Positions 63,998 to 64,000 of a DNA stretch of 64,000 nucleotides are shown here, piece by piece. The position numbers were made by a program, and so were the translations under genes. Position 1 is the first letter of the stretch, and the number at the start of each line of letters is the position of its first letter. Under the pieces are notes generated by a model. The model worked only from the letters and a program-made list of their open reading frames with translations, was not told the origin of the DNA and ran no database searches. Origin of the DNA: UBA1660 sp964462035 (GTDB lineage: Bacteria; Myxococcota_A; Polyangia; Polyangiales; Houyiibacteriaceae); the NCBI GenBank assembly GCA_964462035.1, contig CAYXAP010000046.1, positions 1 through 64,000 on the forward strand. The letters are read 5' to 3'.

Positions 63998-64000
63998 GCC

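Noticed and set aside
1..64000. CRISPR arrays, insertion sequences, integrases, tRNA or rRNA genes
   Set aside because: No regularly spaced repeats, transposase or integrase motifs, or recognisable cloverleaf or rRNA sequence were seen by eye; a covariance-model scan would be needed to exclude small RNAs.

Overview
This is a dense, high-GC chromosomal window, apparently from a free-living member of the Myxococcota, most like the Sandaracinaceae/Polyangiales group (inference). The evidence is four Hanks-type Ser/Thr kinases, Cys-rich proteins with MYXO-CTERM-like tails, a MXAN_5187-like C-terminal domain, an AgmX/PglI-type protein, thrombospondin type 3 (TSP3) lipoproteins, RCC1 and DUF4215-like Cys-rich modules, and many lipoproteins opening with short Asp/Gly-rich linkers. 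I found no tRNA, rRNA, CRISPR, insertion sequence, integrase or prophage gene. The start carries a 39-bp direct repeat, and no intergenic stretch exceeds about 300 bp.

Layout. 1-2.7 kb: repeat, Spy-like periplasmic protein, Cys-rich repeat lipoprotein. 2.7-9.8 kb (mostly minus): threonine-aldolase-like enzyme; a coupled TtcA - PilZ - Ser/Thr kinase - GreB operon; HEAT-repeat and outer-membrane TSP3 proteins. 9.8-12.7 kb (plus): lipoprotein, then a MXAN_5187-like / GAF / CheY-like signalling operon. 12.8-14.3 kb: orphan HEAT plus ParB-like gene. 14.4-17.3 kb: 2-oxoacid:ferredoxin oxidoreductase (korA-korB). 17.5-22.1 kb: trpF, trpB, trpA, a small gene and an XRE regulator, with a lipoprotein gene opposed between trpF and trpB. 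22.1-30.3 kb (minus): TPR protein - kinase - lipoprotein operon; TonB-like/TonB-receptor fusion plus RCC1 lipoprotein. 30.5-34.5 kb: divergent APH-like phosphotransferase and acyl-CoA dehydrogenase genes (the two halves of an ACAD10/11-like protein). 34.5-42.4 kb (mostly minus): two MYXO-CTERM-like paralogs, a large membrane protein, a winged-helix-like protein with a coupled 25-codon leader ORF, a methyltransferase, a lipoprotein - TPR - kinase operon, and an ECF sigma / six-helix anti-sigma pair. 42.7-47.1 kb (plus): AgmX-like protein, acidic lipoprotein, GMC oxidoreductase, NAD-dependent epimerase. 47.1-52.8 kb (minus): three paralogous TSP3 lipoproteins with a membrane HTTM-domain protein and a di-haem cytochrome. 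52.9-63.5 kb (plus): serine hydrolase, arrestin-fold-like membrane protein, then a SnoaL-like / glutamine synthetase-like / PlsB-like / pseudo-GpsA / iron alcohol dehydrogenase / kinase cluster. The window ends inside a conserved gene of unknown function.

How genes work together. Many neighbours overlap by 1 or 4 bp (TGATG, ATGA, GTGA), so translation appears coupled along long operons. Two separate operons repeat the set 'lipoprotein + periplasmic TPR protein + transmembrane kinase', which suggests modular envelope sensing.

The strongest unexplained signals are: (i) hairpins built across stop codons and followed by a CCCTTGCCC motif, seen at three operon ends; (ii) a TANNNT hexamer 6-9 bp before many operon-first start codons, suggesting leaderless transcripts; (iii) the HTTM/TSP3 locus, where the HTTM protein keeps a lysine in a motif like that of gamma-glutamyl carboxylase; (iv) two convergent MYXO-CTERM-like genes that encode their Arg tails on opposite strands of the same DNA; and (v) a GpsA-like protein lacking both catalytic lysines inside a lipid-gene-like operon.
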